NCBI RefSeq assembly: GCF_964199965.1
Contig: NZ_CAXMZT010000010.1
Coordinates: 1 to 64,000, forward strand
Source of the DNA: JAFIFT01 sp020051095
GTDB lineage: Bacteria; Pseudomonadota; Gammaproteobacteria; Legionellales; Legionellaceae
Reading direction: 5' to 3'
DNA: 64,000 bases
Positions 1 through 8,963 of the stretch are shown here, piece by piece. The position numbers and the translations under genes were made by a program. The first letter of the stretch is position 1; the number at the start of each line of letters is the position of its first letter. The notes under the pieces are model-generated. The model was not told the DNA's origin, did not search any database, and saw nothing but the letters and a program-made list of their open reading frames with translations.

Positions 1-20
1 TTTTGTAGGGATCACTTAGC

Positions 21-82
21 CCCAACCCTCTCCCGCGAGGAACAACATAATATCACAATAAATCTTCTCGCGGGCGAGGGGG
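21..82. repeat. inverted repeat with CCCTCTCCCGCGAG arms
   Basis: The left arm CCCTCTCCCGCGAG (26-39) pairs with CTCGCGGGCGAGGGGG (67-82). Similar C-rich/G-rich hairpins lie at 9501-9526 and 35133-35158, so this is a dispersed intergenic family of the kind common in gammaproteobacteria. Confidence 0.55.
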
Positions 83-100
83 TTCTCTTTAGTTTTGCCA

Positions 101-150
101 ATTTTTCTTATTGAACAAAAATATATCAGGATTCCTCAGCGCGACGCTGA
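101..150 (+). repeat. REP-like element, half copy
   Basis: Contains TATCAGGATTCCTCAGCGC preceded by TCTTATTGAACAAAAATA. The same core occurs at 11311-11336, and as a complete hairpin with the same TTCTTATTGAAC loop at 28566-28621. It is therefore one arm plus loop of that palindromic family. Confidence 0.6.
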
Positions 151-500
151 TAGGATTCTAAATACTACCCAATGGCTTGCAGCCAATCTTTTTTCTAGCC
201 AGATACACCAAAAAGCCATTTTGATTTTCTCTGAGATCGCTTAGCGGCATTGCCAGTTCCTAATAATAAGACAGAACGATGATGGTAAACGTTCTAAAGG
301 CCAACATAAATCTCCATACATTTATCGGACAAGGTAATTAGAAATGAGTATGTAAAACCCTACTTTAAAATGGTAAGAAAGGAATGCGATTACAAAAAGA
401 TAAAGTGCCATTTTGTAATGATTGATTTCTGACATTTGAGTCCCTTATATGTTTTAATCTCAAAATAGCCTTAACAAGATAAAGGCATTTAGGATTTTAT

Positions 501-845
501 CTACCTCGGAGCATTATTTTTTGATTTGCTTTCTGCTTGGTTGGTTGATGGTTCCTCCATGGGTTTAATAAACATTGATTGTGAGGAAGCAGAAGCTGAT
601 AGTCCTGTATGTTTGTTTAATGCGAGGTCCTCTAGGAGCTCAGGTTTTCCACTTGATTGGATTTTTGTGACAACTTTCTCTTTAATACTATCACTTGACG
701 TGCAGAGGATTTTAAGTATTTTCTCACTACCAGCCTGAACAGCATCCGTTATTGATTCTTCATCTGGCACTGCCCCCATCCCCATTAATAAATCGACCGT
801 TTCATGGTCCTGCTCACTTATGGCAAGGGCAAGATATTGATTCAT
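501..845 (-). CDS. small ankyrin-repeat-like protein
   Basis: About 114 residues. The N-terminal half shows ankyrin-like helix pairs: ALAISEQDHETVDLLMGMGA followed by ITDAVQAGSEKILKILC matches the A..A...g...iv.lLl..GA pattern. The tail is Ser/Lys/Asn-rich and probably disordered. I chose the ATG at 845 because an AGGAG lies 8 nt upstream; the frame is open to an ATG at 926, which has only a weak ribosome site. There is no signal peptide. Ankyrin proteins without export signals are common among secreted effectors of intracellular bacteria, but that role is only inferred. No operon partner; the next gene on this strand is more than 450 bp away. Confidence 0.6.
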   Translation of the reverse strand: MNQYLALAISEQDHETVDLLMGMGAVPDEESITDAVQAGSEKILKILCTSSDSIKEKVVTKIQSSGKPELLEDLALNKHTGLSASASSQSMFIKPMEEPSTNQAESKSKNNAPR

Positions 846-1053
846 AGCATCAGCTCCTGGCCCAAGGCAAAAGCTAGGCATTAATGGCAAATAAGCTGCT
901 TTCATCCAATATCCTATAAAAGACATAATATCACCATATTGTTTGTTATATAGTCATAAGTATAGGTTGTTTTTGGGTATTTATCGGTATTGCTTGCGAC
1001 CTGCTTAATATTAAGCGAGTCAAGCAGGTTTGCATGAAAAGCCATGGTTTTAT

Positions 1054-1251
1054 TCAAATAAAAAGATGAAATTCTTTAATGGAATAGCAAACAGCTTTTT
1101 TAAGCTCATTTATACCGTTTGTATAATACGTTAAGCACTTATCCAATTTTTTGGAATTGTCTTGATATTGATAGCACTCGGCTTTGCATTCAAGCCAAGT
1201 ATCAATGATAAATTTGTTGTTTCTTTCGTTACACTCTTCAGCATATACGGA
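1054..1251 (-). pseudogene. possible Cys-rich gene remnant
   Basis: A 65-codon stretch open from a stop to a stop reads like protein, with four Cys at regular spacing in its centre (LECKAECYQY, LDKCLTYY, KKAVCYSI). It has no ATG and no ribosome site and begins just after a TAA. It may be the 3' fragment of a decayed gene, or chance. The rest of 846-1313 shows nothing identifiable. Confidence 0.25.
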
Positions 1252-1313
1252 TTACGGCTGCGCCTTCATCTGAGCTACTTACTTACTATAAACGCGATAA
1301 TTACTTTATGGAT

Positions 1314-3203
1314 CTAGGGCTTATTTTCAGGGCAAAAATCAATGGTGTAATTGACCGCACTCTGCCCATTGTTCCCCGGGCAACCATAGGTTGATGTTTT
1401 ATCGTCATACGGATAAGAATAACAGCCGGGGCATGCGGATTTTAACCAGGTGATAAAAGGTAGCACACCGGGAGCACTGAATTTTGTGGAACCAACCCAA
1501 TAAGCATTAGGATATTGACATTGTGTGACAATTTTTGGATCGGTGGGTACGATTATCCCTTGGGTGTTCCAATTCACACAGCCGCAGCAAATTGTATTTT
1601 TGCTGGTTTCATTAAAGCAGCTAGCAGCCGCTGGTCCAGAGCATGCGAGAAGGTCTTGGTAAGTATTTGTACCAAACGGACTCGTACATAGCGCAATAGA
1701 ATCATCATTGGCGTTTTTAAACTCAAAAGCAGCGTTATCGGTGCATATTTGATCAAATGTCCAATAGCCAAGGACTTTCCCACACGTTGTCGCCCCGGCA
1801 AGCCCTTCATTCGTTCTCGTCATACCGCAATAGTAGTTGGTATCAATGGTTTGGCAAGTCGAATCAGCGCTACAAGGCGTTGCATCACTTTCATCCACCC
1901 AACGCAACTGAAAGACCGTTGAGTTATTATAGCTCGGTAAGGTAAATTGCCACGAACTCGCCCCAATATTTTGCTGTCCCCCATTGGTGTTTACTTGCGT
2001 AATCGAGCCAGGATTACCACAGACATAGGGGTTATCATAGGACGCTGGCGACGCCGCACTTCCGGAGGTAGGATGAAAATCCATGGACATGGATACTCCG
2101 CCAATGATCGACATATCATACGTATCCGGCGTTTTCGCAATGAAGGTTGCTTCTGCAAGCGTTGCCGGTGAAACAATGGCGTTGGTTGCAAAGTTGCAAG
2201 CCCCTGATCCAGGAGTAGCAGATGTTCCACAATCGCCAACGGTGCAATTCGAATACTGCCCTGCCACAAGATTACAGCCAACTCGCCCGGTAAACCGCCC
2301 ATTAAACACTTGGGTAAACCCATTGGAGGCACTATTGTCTTGCAAAGTTACGGTGGTGCTATCCGGGGTTCCGCTTGTCACGTAAGGACTTAATTGATAT
2401 TTGCCGGGTTGAGGAAAATTAAAATAACATAGATTGGCGCTGCAAGAAGCCCCTTCGATGCAATCATTAGAATCCGTACAATAAGTGCAAGCACCTTTCA
2501 CACAGGTTCCAACATGATTATTCGAACAGTCACTATCCGCAACGCAGGCACCCCCACCGCAGTAACACCCTGCTCCCCCATTGCATGGTCCAGTGGCGGT
2601 TGCGTTAATACACGTTGAATAATTAAATTCAGCGCAATCCGAATCGGCCGTGCACGACGTATTCGCTGTCGATTGATTCTTAGCCGGCACCGAAGAAGAG
2701 ATAATGCCGATGACAATATCGCTACCAGTATCCTGCCCAGCGCCGTTTGGGGTTTTGCAATAGTTTCTAAAGGTGATAACTCGTTGCGAGTTGGTGGCCA
2801 CGTTAATAGTAATGGGGATATTAACGGTATACCCTCTTCCATTGGTTTGCTTAAACGTTAGCGTTCCTTTTTGGGGTGTGGAAACACCGGCTGCAACATT
2901 CAAGGTTAAGGCCGTATCAACCGAAAGACCTTTGAATAATCCCACCCCAGTCACACAGCCTGCACTATTAAATGAATAGGTTAATTGGGCAGGGTTGTTG
3001 GGCGTAAACGTGCACTTCACGATAGCTGGCGAACTTTGTGGAACAGGGCTAGTCAAGACATAATGAATTTCTTGTGAACTGCCTGAAATCATATTTTGCA
3101 CTGGGGTGTTTGCAGTCACCGAAAATGGATTCGTTGCTGCAAGCGCGGGTTTAATCAATAGCAAACCAAGTGTAAAAAAAATCAATGGCAAACATTTTTT
3201 CAT
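1314..3203 (-). CDS. secreted thaumatin-like protein with Cys-rich insert
   Basis: About 629 residues. It begins with a signal peptide (MKKCLPLIFFTLGLLL..PALAA). A beta-rich N-terminal region follows, then three units of the form C.ADSDC...C (roughly residues 190-260), then a thaumatin-family domain. That domain is recognised by GRFTGRVGC, a GDCG motif, the P.TLAEATF strand, YDMSIIGGVSMSM, and a typical ending (SACPGCYSYPYDDKTSTYGC, then YTIDFCP). Thaumatin-like proteins are best known from plants and fungi as glucan-binding or antifungal proteins; bacterial members exist. The start at 3203 has AAGGA 9 nt upstream and begins the signal peptide directly; the frame extends to 3227. The beta-barrel gene ends 28 bp upstream on the same strand, so co-transcription is likely. 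Its target is unknown. Confidence 0.8.
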   Translation of the reverse strand: MKKCLPLIFFTLGLLLIKPALAATNPFSVTANTPVQNMISGSSQEIHYVLTSPVPQSSPAIVKCTFTPNNPAQLTYSFNSAGCVTGVGLFKGLSVDTALTLNVAAGVSTPQKGTLTFKQTNGRGYTVNIPITINVATNSQRVITFRNYCKTPNGAGQDTGSDIVIGIISSSVPAKNQSTANTSCTADSDCAEFNYSTCINATATGPCNGGAGCYCGGGACVADSDCSNNHVGTCVKGACTYCTDSNDCIEGASCSANLCYFNFPQPGKYQLSPYVTSGTPDSTTVTLQDNSASNGFTQVFNGRFTGRVGCNLVAGQYSNCTVGDCGTSATPGSGACNFATNAIVSPATLAEATFIAKTPDTYDMSIIGGVSMSMDFHPTSGSAASPASYDNPYVCGNPGSITQVNTNGGQQNIGASSWQFTLPSYNNSTVFQLRWVDESDATPCSADSTCQTIDTNYYCGMTRTNEGLAGATTCGKVLGYWTFDQICTDNAAFEFKNANDDSIALCTSPFGTNTYQDLLACSGPAAASCFNETSKNTICCGCVNWNTQGIIVPTDPKIVTQCQYPNAYWVGSTKFSAPGVLPFITWLKSACPGCYSYPYDDKTSTYGCPGNNGQSAVNYTIDFCPENKP

Positions 3204-3231
3204 GGGTAGTATTCCTTGGCTAATCATTTTT

Positions 3232-4008
3232 CTAAAACAAGCACGTTAGACCCGCAACCCAACTTTGGGTGAACAGATGAACGGAAATTGGTTTGATGAA
3301 CGGCGTGTTGGCTATATTAGTTACATCAGCTGAACCTAAATTAGCATACAAATAACGCAAGGACAGTTGAAGACGCTTATTTTTAAGTTTTGCCAAATCC
3401 GAAATATCCAACTTGATTCCGCCTCCCAACGTATAAGCAAAATTGTATTGAGTACTGTTATCCAGCAAAAGGCCTGACCAATTATACGAGGGTCGCGGAT
3501 ATTCCTGAAAAGACGATTCATTGGCTGCAAATCCCATCCCCCACACAAAAAATAGATAAACATTATCAATGAACGAATTAAACGTCACTTCATTTGTTGC
3601 CAAGAGTCTAAAACTTGTCACTGGAATTCGATAAGTCAGATTATTCATTTCTGGTAATTGGTATTGCCAAACATCACCGACGCCTGTTGTCGAGAAATAG
3701 AAAAACTCGGGACCTATCGATAATTCTTTAATAATCGTTTGTAATTTTCCGGGTGCATTCAAGCGCACTGCTGCCGCGGCCCCCCAGGTGATGTCACTGA
3801 AATGGTTGTTGGTTAGCACAAGTCGATCGGTTTCGCCATTAAAATACAGTTGACCGTATCGAGAAAACGTTGTCGTCGTTCCGCCAATATAAGCACTGGC
3901 TTGATAATTTGCTGCGACACAGACGTTAAGGCCAACAAGGCTAGTATTTAGAATTAAAATAACGAATTTAAAAATGGAATAGGTTGATCGGAAATGCCGC
4001 ATTATCAT
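3232..4008 (-). CDS. outer-membrane beta-barrel protein
   Basis: About 258 residues. A signal peptide (hydrophobic FKFVILILNTSLVGLNVCVA) is followed by alternating polar/hydrophobic strands, and the chain ends in Phe (WVAGLTCLF), as is usual for Omp85-inserted barrels. The size fits an 8-10 strand barrel, like the surface-antigen-type proteins common in Legionellaceae. The start at 4008 has AAGGA 8 nt upstream; several further ATGs lie upstream, to 4032. It precedes the thaumatin-like gene by 28 bp on the same strand. A second barrel of similar size lies at 24114-24917 without obvious sequence identity. Function unknown. Confidence 0.65.
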   Translation of the reverse strand: MIMRHFRSTYSIFKFVILILNTSLVGLNVCVAANYQASAYIGGTTTTFSRYGQLYFNGETDRLVLTNNHFSDITWGAAAAVRLNAPGKLQTIIKELSIGPEFFYFSTTGVGDVWQYQLPEMNNLTYRIPVTSFRLLATNEVTFNSFIDNVYLFFVWGMGFAANESSFQEYPRPSYNWSGLLLDNSTQYNFAYTLGGGIKLDISDLAKLKNKRLQLSLRYLYANLGSADVTNIANTPFIKPISVHLFTQSWVAGLTCLF

Positions 4009-4506
4009 TGAATGCATCCTTACATAAATCATTGATAGTTGTGTTACCTACGAATTGCAAATCATATCATATTTTTACGGAACATCATTGTAAATAGTGC
4101 ACCGCAAGGAAATTTATTTCAGGGAAATACCCCTCGGCGAAGTTGAGTTCCCGTATTACAGCTACGCCTCCATACGGGCTGCGAATTTTAATGTATTTCT
4201 ACTTTACCTTGACAGCCTTGGTCCGACAACCGTTCAACTCATTGAATCATAACTTCCGAAACTTTCCTTCGGCGGTTTGCGGGGTTAACTTCAGTTATAA
4301 ACTATGTGACGGTAAGAAAAGCATCATCATCACCTCGCCTGCACTGACGAGGAAGACGCTATCCAGCGAATCAATAATGGCGGGTTTCCTTGATTCTAGG
4401 TAACGTATAATCTTGAATTGACAATATATGACCAGAATGATAATATATGACCCTCTTGTCTGCTTTGTGAACCATTTATCACTTATATTCAACTAAATTA
4501 ACTATT
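4009..4506. other. intergenic, degenerate hairpins only
   Basis: A short hairpin CCCGTAT...ATACGGG lies near 4152-4180. Short open frames here on both strands lack ribosome sites and resemble no family. I see no gene. Confidence 0.5.
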
Positions 4507-6273
4507 ATGACTCAGACCAATAAATCGTCATGGAAGGCTCTTTATTCCTTGCTGAAAGATTACTTTGTTAACTCCAACGAGAAAATGAAAGTATGGCTGT
4601 TATTGGCAGGTATTTCCATTTGCGTAGTCGTCGCCTCAATTTTAATAATCGCATTTGGTTGGTGGTCTGTTGCCTTTTTTTCGGCATTAACTGCAAAAGC
4701 ATTAATACCTTTTCTGTACTCCTTGTTGCAGTTTTCATTGTTAGTAACAGGAATTGTCAGTGTTTATACTATTCAACAATATCTTATAGGAAAGCTATCA
4801 ATTAGTTGGCGAAATTGGCTAACAAAGAAAATGTTGTCCGACTTTTTTGATGGAGAAAACAACTTTTTCGATCTTAAACACTTTTCAAAAGACATTGACA
4901 ATATATCACAAAGACTTCAAGAGGATATTAAAGTATTTGTTGACCAAACACTTAATCTAGGTACTAGTTTACTTCAATCCATTCTGACGCTTGGTTTCTC
5001 AGTAGGAACATTATGGGTTGTTGGTGGAAGCCTCACGTTTGCTGTTTTGGGATTAAACGTTGTTATTCCAGGATTTTTAGTCTGGGTAGCATTGTTGTCT
5101 GCTATTTTAGCAACAGCTGCTACCTATTGGATTGGTAAATCTTTATCATCCACCAACCAAAAAAGTGAGCGTCTTGAAGCAGAGTTTCGTCAAAACCTAA
5201 GTCAAGTCAATGAGAATTCAGATAATATTGCCGAAGAAAAAGGGATTGAATATTTTAAGACCATCATAAACAAGAATATTAACAACATTAATGAAAATGC
5301 ACATGAAAAGTTAAGTACGCAAACAAAACTCACCGCTTTCCAAAATTTTTATTTTAATATATCCAATATCCTTCCTAACTTATTGGCAGCACCATTATAT
5401 TTTTCAGGTGCTTTAGAAGTAGGGCAACTAATGCAAATTGGTGTTCTATTTACACAAGTCAACATGTCATTTAGCTTTCTGGTTCAATTCTACGATACCC
5501 TGGCAGACTATAAAAATAAGATGCTAAGGATAACGGAATTAGAGGAGGCCTGTAAAAAAGATGGTTTGGCTGTCAATGCTAAATCCATTCAATATAAAAC
5601 ACGGCCTAAAGAGTCGATAAAGATTTCTAATTTATCAATCATGACACCAAAACAATCGAATGCTGACTACCTATTGAAAAATGTTACCATTGAATTAAAA
5701 CCAGGCGAACGTGTTTTAATCCAAGGCCCCTCTGGCATTGGCAAAAGCTCGCTTTTCAAAGTGATATCTGGGGCATGGCGATATGGATGCGGAAAAGTAG
5801 CAATGCCAGCCAATAAGTCCTTTTTCTTTCTACCTCAAAATCCAACCATTCCTAATGATACCTTGAAAGGTGTGCTTGCATACCCGGAACCTGAGTCAAC
5901 TTACACCAATGACGAATATCAACATGCATTAATTAGTCTTGGTGGCATGGAGCCGTTTGTCGTTCGCTTAAATGAGTTTAATAATTGGTCGACTGTGTTA
6001 TCTGGCGGCCAAAAACAAAAAGTATCTATTGCTCGAGCATTGCTTAAAAAGCCTGATTGGCTGTTTTTGGATGAATCGACTTCTGCACTCGATGAAAAAA
6101 GTGAAGAAAAAGCATATGAAGCTATCAACAATTTAAACCATACTTCGGTAGTTAGTATTGCTCACAGAAGCACAGTTACCAAATATCATTCGAAAATTTT
6201 ATTTTTTAACTCCAGCGATGGAGGCAATATTGAAATCAAGGAGCAAACTGTTTTAAGTCCACCAACTCATTAA
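4507..6273 (+). CDS. ABC exporter, SbmA/YddA type (fused permease-ATPase)
   Basis: 588 residues. The N-terminal half has about six membrane segments between residues 25 and 330 and matches the SbmA/BacA-like permease family, including WRNWLTKKM after the second helix and the KDIDNISQRLQED motif. The C-terminal ATPase has Walker A GPSGIGKSS (about 407-415), signature LSGGQ (498-502), Walker B LFLDES (519-524) and switch His at 553 (SIAHRS). Related proteins include YddA, Rv1819c-type importers and peroxisomal ABCD half-transporters; substrates include peptides, corrinoids or fatty acyl groups. It should work as an inner-membrane homodimer. No ribosome site is evident before the ATG. No linked gene reveals its substrate. 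Confidence 0.85.
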   Translation: MTQTNKSSWKALYSLLKDYFVNSNEKMKVWLLLAGISICVVVASILIIAFGWWSVAFFSALTAKALIPFLYSLLQFSLLVTGIVSVYTIQQYLIGKLSISWRNWLTKKMLSDFFDGENNFFDLKHFSKDIDNISQRLQEDIKVFVDQTLNLGTSLLQSILTLGFSVGTLWVVGGSLTFAVLGLNVVIPGFLVWVALLSAILATAATYWIGKSLSSTNQKSERLEAEFRQNLSQVNENSDNIAEEKGIEYFKTIINKNINNINENAHEKLSTQTKLTAFQNFYFNISNILPNLLAAPLYFSGALEVGQLMQIGVLFTQVNMSFSFLVQFYDTLADYKNKMLRITELEEACKKDGLAVNAKSIQYKTRPKESIKISNLSIMTPKQSNADYLLKNVTIELKPGERVLIQGPSGIGKSSLFKVISGAWRYGCGKVAMPANKSFFFLPQNPTIPNDTLKGVLAYPEPESTYTNDEYQHALISLGGMEPFVVRLNEFNNWSTVLSGGQKQKVSIARALLKKPDWLFLDESTSALDEKSEEKAYEAINNLNHTSVVSIAHRSTVTKYHSKILFFNSSDGGNIEIKEQTVLSPPTH

Positions 6274-6552
6274 GGGCAAAATCCCATTTAGTAAACCATA
6301 CTTCTTGGATATTATCGAGGCTATAGCTTATCTAATAACGTTGTCCATGGTCACGCAGGCTTGCCGAAAGCCCAGAGTCTGTAACGCAAGAACACCCTGG
6401 CTTAAGTGGGTTGTTTGAGGGTATATCTCAAGGCAGCTGTTTAACATCATGCACAAGACGGCCATTATGCATCGTTCTTTCGAACCGCTCATAACCTTGA
6501 TAAGTTATTTGAATCAGTCACGCAACGCTGGCGATCCCTAAATCGCCCCTAT
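6274..6552. other. intergenic, no feature recognised
   Basis: No open frame with a start signal and no clear hairpin with a T-run. Possibly a decayed sequence; nothing identifiable. Confidence 0.4.
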
Positions 6553-6804
6553 CTATGCTTGTTTTGCAAACAAAGAAAATTTCGGATCCTGCTTCACTAG
6601 TTCAAATACTCTATACAAATTTAAAGGCAATAAGCCCAAATGCAAAATAAATATAGGATGTAAATGATAACCAAGGCCATATGTGATAAATGCAACGTTG
6701 CTACAAATAGCAATAATCCTTAAAGTAAGAATTTTCCTAACGTAAAACGTTGCAAATACTAAAGAAGAAGCGACATATCCTACTAAATCAATCATTGATT
6801 CCAT
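6553..6804 (-). CDS. small integral membrane protein
   Basis: 83 residues with three predicted membrane helices: LVGYVASSLVFATFYV, IIAICSNVAFITYGLG and PIFILHLGLLPLNLY. The arrangement (a DLVGYxASxLVxxxFY start, central SNVAFIxYG, LHLxLLPLN) resembles small membrane modules found alone or fused to cyclic-nucleotide-binding domains in proteobacteria. The ATG at 6804 has GGAG 6 nt upstream; an in-frame GTG lies at 6816. Isolated gene; function unknown. Confidence 0.6.
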   Translation of the reverse strand: MESMIDLVGYVASSLVFATFYVRKILTLRIIAICSNVAFITYGLGYHLHPIFILHLGLLPLNLYRVFELVKQDPKFSLFAKQA

Positions 6805-6912
6805 ATCAAACTCCACTTCTAAATCCCTTCAATTCAACATATCATCCAATTTATTGAGTTAGCAAGTTTTTTAATCAATTCTTATGAAATTCTTAAGAAA
6901 GCTCCCTAAAAT

Positions 6913-7077
6913 AGACGACGGGTTTTGTACCGGACAATTTTTTAAAAAAGCCGTCTTTGCGAACGTAGCGAAGCAATCTAGAATAGATTTCTGTTCAGAG
7001 ATCGAACTGGATTGCTTCGCAAAGCTCGCAACGACAGTGCTTTTAAAAAATTGTCCAGTACAAAGAGACGACGGGTT
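6913..7077. mobile_element. MITE-like element with 12-bp flanking direct repeats
   Basis: A 141-bp unit (6925-7065) has 23-bp terminal inverted repeats: TTGTACCGGACAATTTTTT at the left matches the right end with one mismatch. It is bracketed by a perfect 12-bp direct repeat AGACGACGGGTT (6913-6924 and 7066-7077), looking like a target-site duplication. The interior holds a second palindrome (GCGAAGCAATC ... GATTGCTTCGC). It has no coding capacity. Related ends occur at 34675-34771 and 60164-60345. Confidence 0.75.
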
Positions 7078-7187
7078 AAAATAAAAAAGTCCTAATCAAC
7101 GGACCATGCCATCTTCTAAAAAATAGGATTTAACCATTTATTTTCACAGTATATTTATGTCATTATCGATAAATCGATATTCTTAGG

Positions 7188-8528
7188 ATGACTGGCCGAA
7201 AAATGAGTATAAGGAGTGTTATTTTGCTATCTACATGGATTATTGCAAATAGCGAAGTTCTGGCAGAAAATGGACAATCGATACCCAAGCCATTTCAAAG
7301 TGCGATTGAGGCTGTAAAAAAAATCACACCCAATGAGCCAGTCACGTTGATTCACGATGAAATACCCTTCCTTAGAGAAATGAGTTTAAAACCCGATATT
7401 GAAGATAGCTTTCATACCGTCAATGTTTGTCGTTTAGTAGAGCGGTTTGATTTATGGAATAAACATCTATCACGAGTCAAAGTGCATTATGCTGTTAAGA
7501 CCAATCATGATCTAGCCATCAACAACGTGATGGCAGCGCTAGGCTCCGGCTTTGACTGTGCCAGCAAACGAGAAATGGTGCAAACGCTTCAGTTGGGGGT
7601 CAACCCGCAAAACATTATCTTTTCTCATCCAAGAAAACCAATCTCAGAAATAAAGTTTGCTGAAGAAAACCATATTAAGTGGATGGTGTTTGATTCAATC
7701 GAAGAACTCGATAAAATGTTAGCGTATGCGCCATCTGTCAGCTACTTGCTAAGAATTAAAACAGAAGATAGTCATAGTGTCACCCCATTGAGTGACAAAT
7801 TTGGGGCTAGTCTAGAAGAAGCTTATCACATACTTGATTATGCGCTAAAGAAAAAAGCACCTATTGTGGGCATTGCATTTCATGTGGGCAGTAACAACCT
7901 GGATGAAACAGCCTATTCTAAAGCACTACAGCAATCGTCTACATTATTCAAATACAGCGAAGAAAAATGGCACCATTCATTAACCGTATTAGATATCGGC
8001 GGTGGGTGGCCAGGCAATCATGATGAGCGGTTTGTGCTTTTCGCCAAAACAGTCAATCGAGACCTCAACCACTATTTCCCTAAAAACATCGAAGTTATCG
8101 CCGAGCCCGGACGTTTTTTTGCCTCGCCAACTATCACAGCCGCTATCCGAATCATTGGCACACAAGTCCAACAAACGCCAGCCGGTCCACGATATGCGTA
8201 TTATCTAGCAAACGGTGCTTATGGATTTTTCGCTTCGAGCATTTACTATCACTTCGATGGGAAGAAACTGTCGCTTGAAGGATGGGATTTTAAACCGCTT
8301 TTCCACGCTTCTGAAAAACAAACGAAATTATACCCCAGCCTATTTTGGGGGCCAACCTGCGATGCAGGCGATAAGATACTGGATTCCATTTTGTTTCCGA
8401 AAATGCAGACCAATGAATTCATCTACACCCAAAATATTGGTGCCTACTCCTTGGCCACGCAATCCAATTTTAATCAAATTACACCGTCAAAAGCCTATTA
8501 TGTGTGCAGCTTAAATCATTTGGCTTAA
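7188..8528 (+). CDS. ornithine/diaminopimelate-type decarboxylase with signal peptide
   Basis: 446 residues of the fold-type III PLP decarboxylase family (ornithine, lysine, arginine or carboxynorspermidine decarboxylase). Visible motifs are the PLP lysine in HYAVKTN (K104), HVGSNN, the phosphate-binding GGGWPG, EPGRFF, the catalytic Cys in WGPTCDAGD (C391) and a C-terminal GAYS motif. The odd part is the N-terminus: MSIRSVILLSTWIIANSEVLAE looks like a cleavable Sec signal peptide, so the enzyme may be periplasmic, which is unusual for this cytosolic family. An alternative ATG is at 7203. The stop overlaps that of the convergent gene by 4 bp. The exact amine product cannot be told by eye. Confidence 0.85.
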   Translation: MTGRKMSIRSVILLSTWIIANSEVLAENGQSIPKPFQSAIEAVKKITPNEPVTLIHDEIPFLREMSLKPDIEDSFHTVNVCRLVERFDLWNKHLSRVKVHYAVKTNHDLAINNVMAALGSGFDCASKREMVQTLQLGVNPQNIIFSHPRKPISEIKFAEENHIKWMVFDSIEELDKMLAYAPSVSYLLRIKTEDSHSVTPLSDKFGASLEEAYHILDYALKKKAPIVGIAFHVGSNNLDETAYSKALQQSSTLFKYSEEKWHHSLTVLDIGGGWPGNHDERFVLFAKTVNRDLNHYFPKNIEVIAEPGRFFASPTITAAIRIIGTQVQQTPAGPRYAYYLANGAYGFFASSIYYHFDGKKLSLEGWDFKPLFHASEKQTKLYPSLFWGPTCDAGDKILDSILFPKMQTNEFIYTQNIGAYSLATQSNFNQITPSKAYYVCSLNHLA

Positions 8529-8953
8529 CATTCGCCCTTTTTCTTGAGCAAAAACCGAGTCAAGAGAAAGCCAAGGATAATGCCAGCAAAATTTATCCAA
8601 TAAAAAGGCCAATGGAATAACGCCAAGCCAACAACATTGGGACCAGGACATATGCCGCTGACGCCCCAGCCAATGCCAAATAAGATTGCCCCGACGACTA
8701 ATTGCCAGTCAATGCGTTCTTTGGTTGGTAATTGAAACGTGTCTTGAGTCAGCGGTTTACTCATCCTGCGCCGAAATTGAAAAAGAAAAAAGGTTACCCC
8801 TAACGCGGTGGCAAAAGTCACATACAAATCCCAGCGAAAGGTTTGAGCACCAATTTTCAAACCCGATAATATGATATCTGGGCTATACATCCCTGTTAAG
8901 AGCAAGCCTAGACCAAAGATTATCCCACAACAAAACGTAATGAAGTAGTTCAT
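8525..8953 (-). CDS. YeeE/YedE-family half transporter (B subunit)
   Basis: About 142 residues with four membrane helices and the family motif GIGWGVSGICPGP. This domain family (sulfur-transport, YeeE/YedE) imports thiosulfate or related sulfur species; the short form works as a pair. The ATG at 8953 is preceded by GCGGGG. The partner gene ends about 10 bp upstream on the same strand, so the two form an operon. Which sulfur compound is carried is not shown by the sequence. Confidence 0.85.
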   Translation of the reverse strand: MNYFITFCCGIIFGLGLLLTGMYSPDIILSGLKIGAQTFRWDLYVTFATALGVTFFLFQFRRRMSKPLTQDTFQLPTKERIDWQLVVGAILFGIGWGVSGICPGPNVVGLALFHWPFYWINFAGIILGFLLTRFLLKKKGEC

Positions 8954-8963
8954 CAAACCCCGC

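Larger units (their letters stand above)
1..500. other. gene-free region with two palindromic repeats
   Basis: No coding region is supported here. It contains an imperfect inverted repeat at 21-82 and a REP-like half element at 101-150, both described separately. The remaining stretch (151-500) is AT-rich and shows nothing I can identify. Confidence 0.6.

Noticed and set aside
4143..4403. 86-codon plus-strand frame
   Set aside because: No ribosome site, no family pattern, and it spans a hairpin-containing intergenic region with an opposing open frame of equal quality.
6884..7084. 66-codon frame across the MITE-like element
   Set aside because: It lies wholly on the inverted-repeat element, and its sequence is the same motif read forward and backward; no ribosome site.
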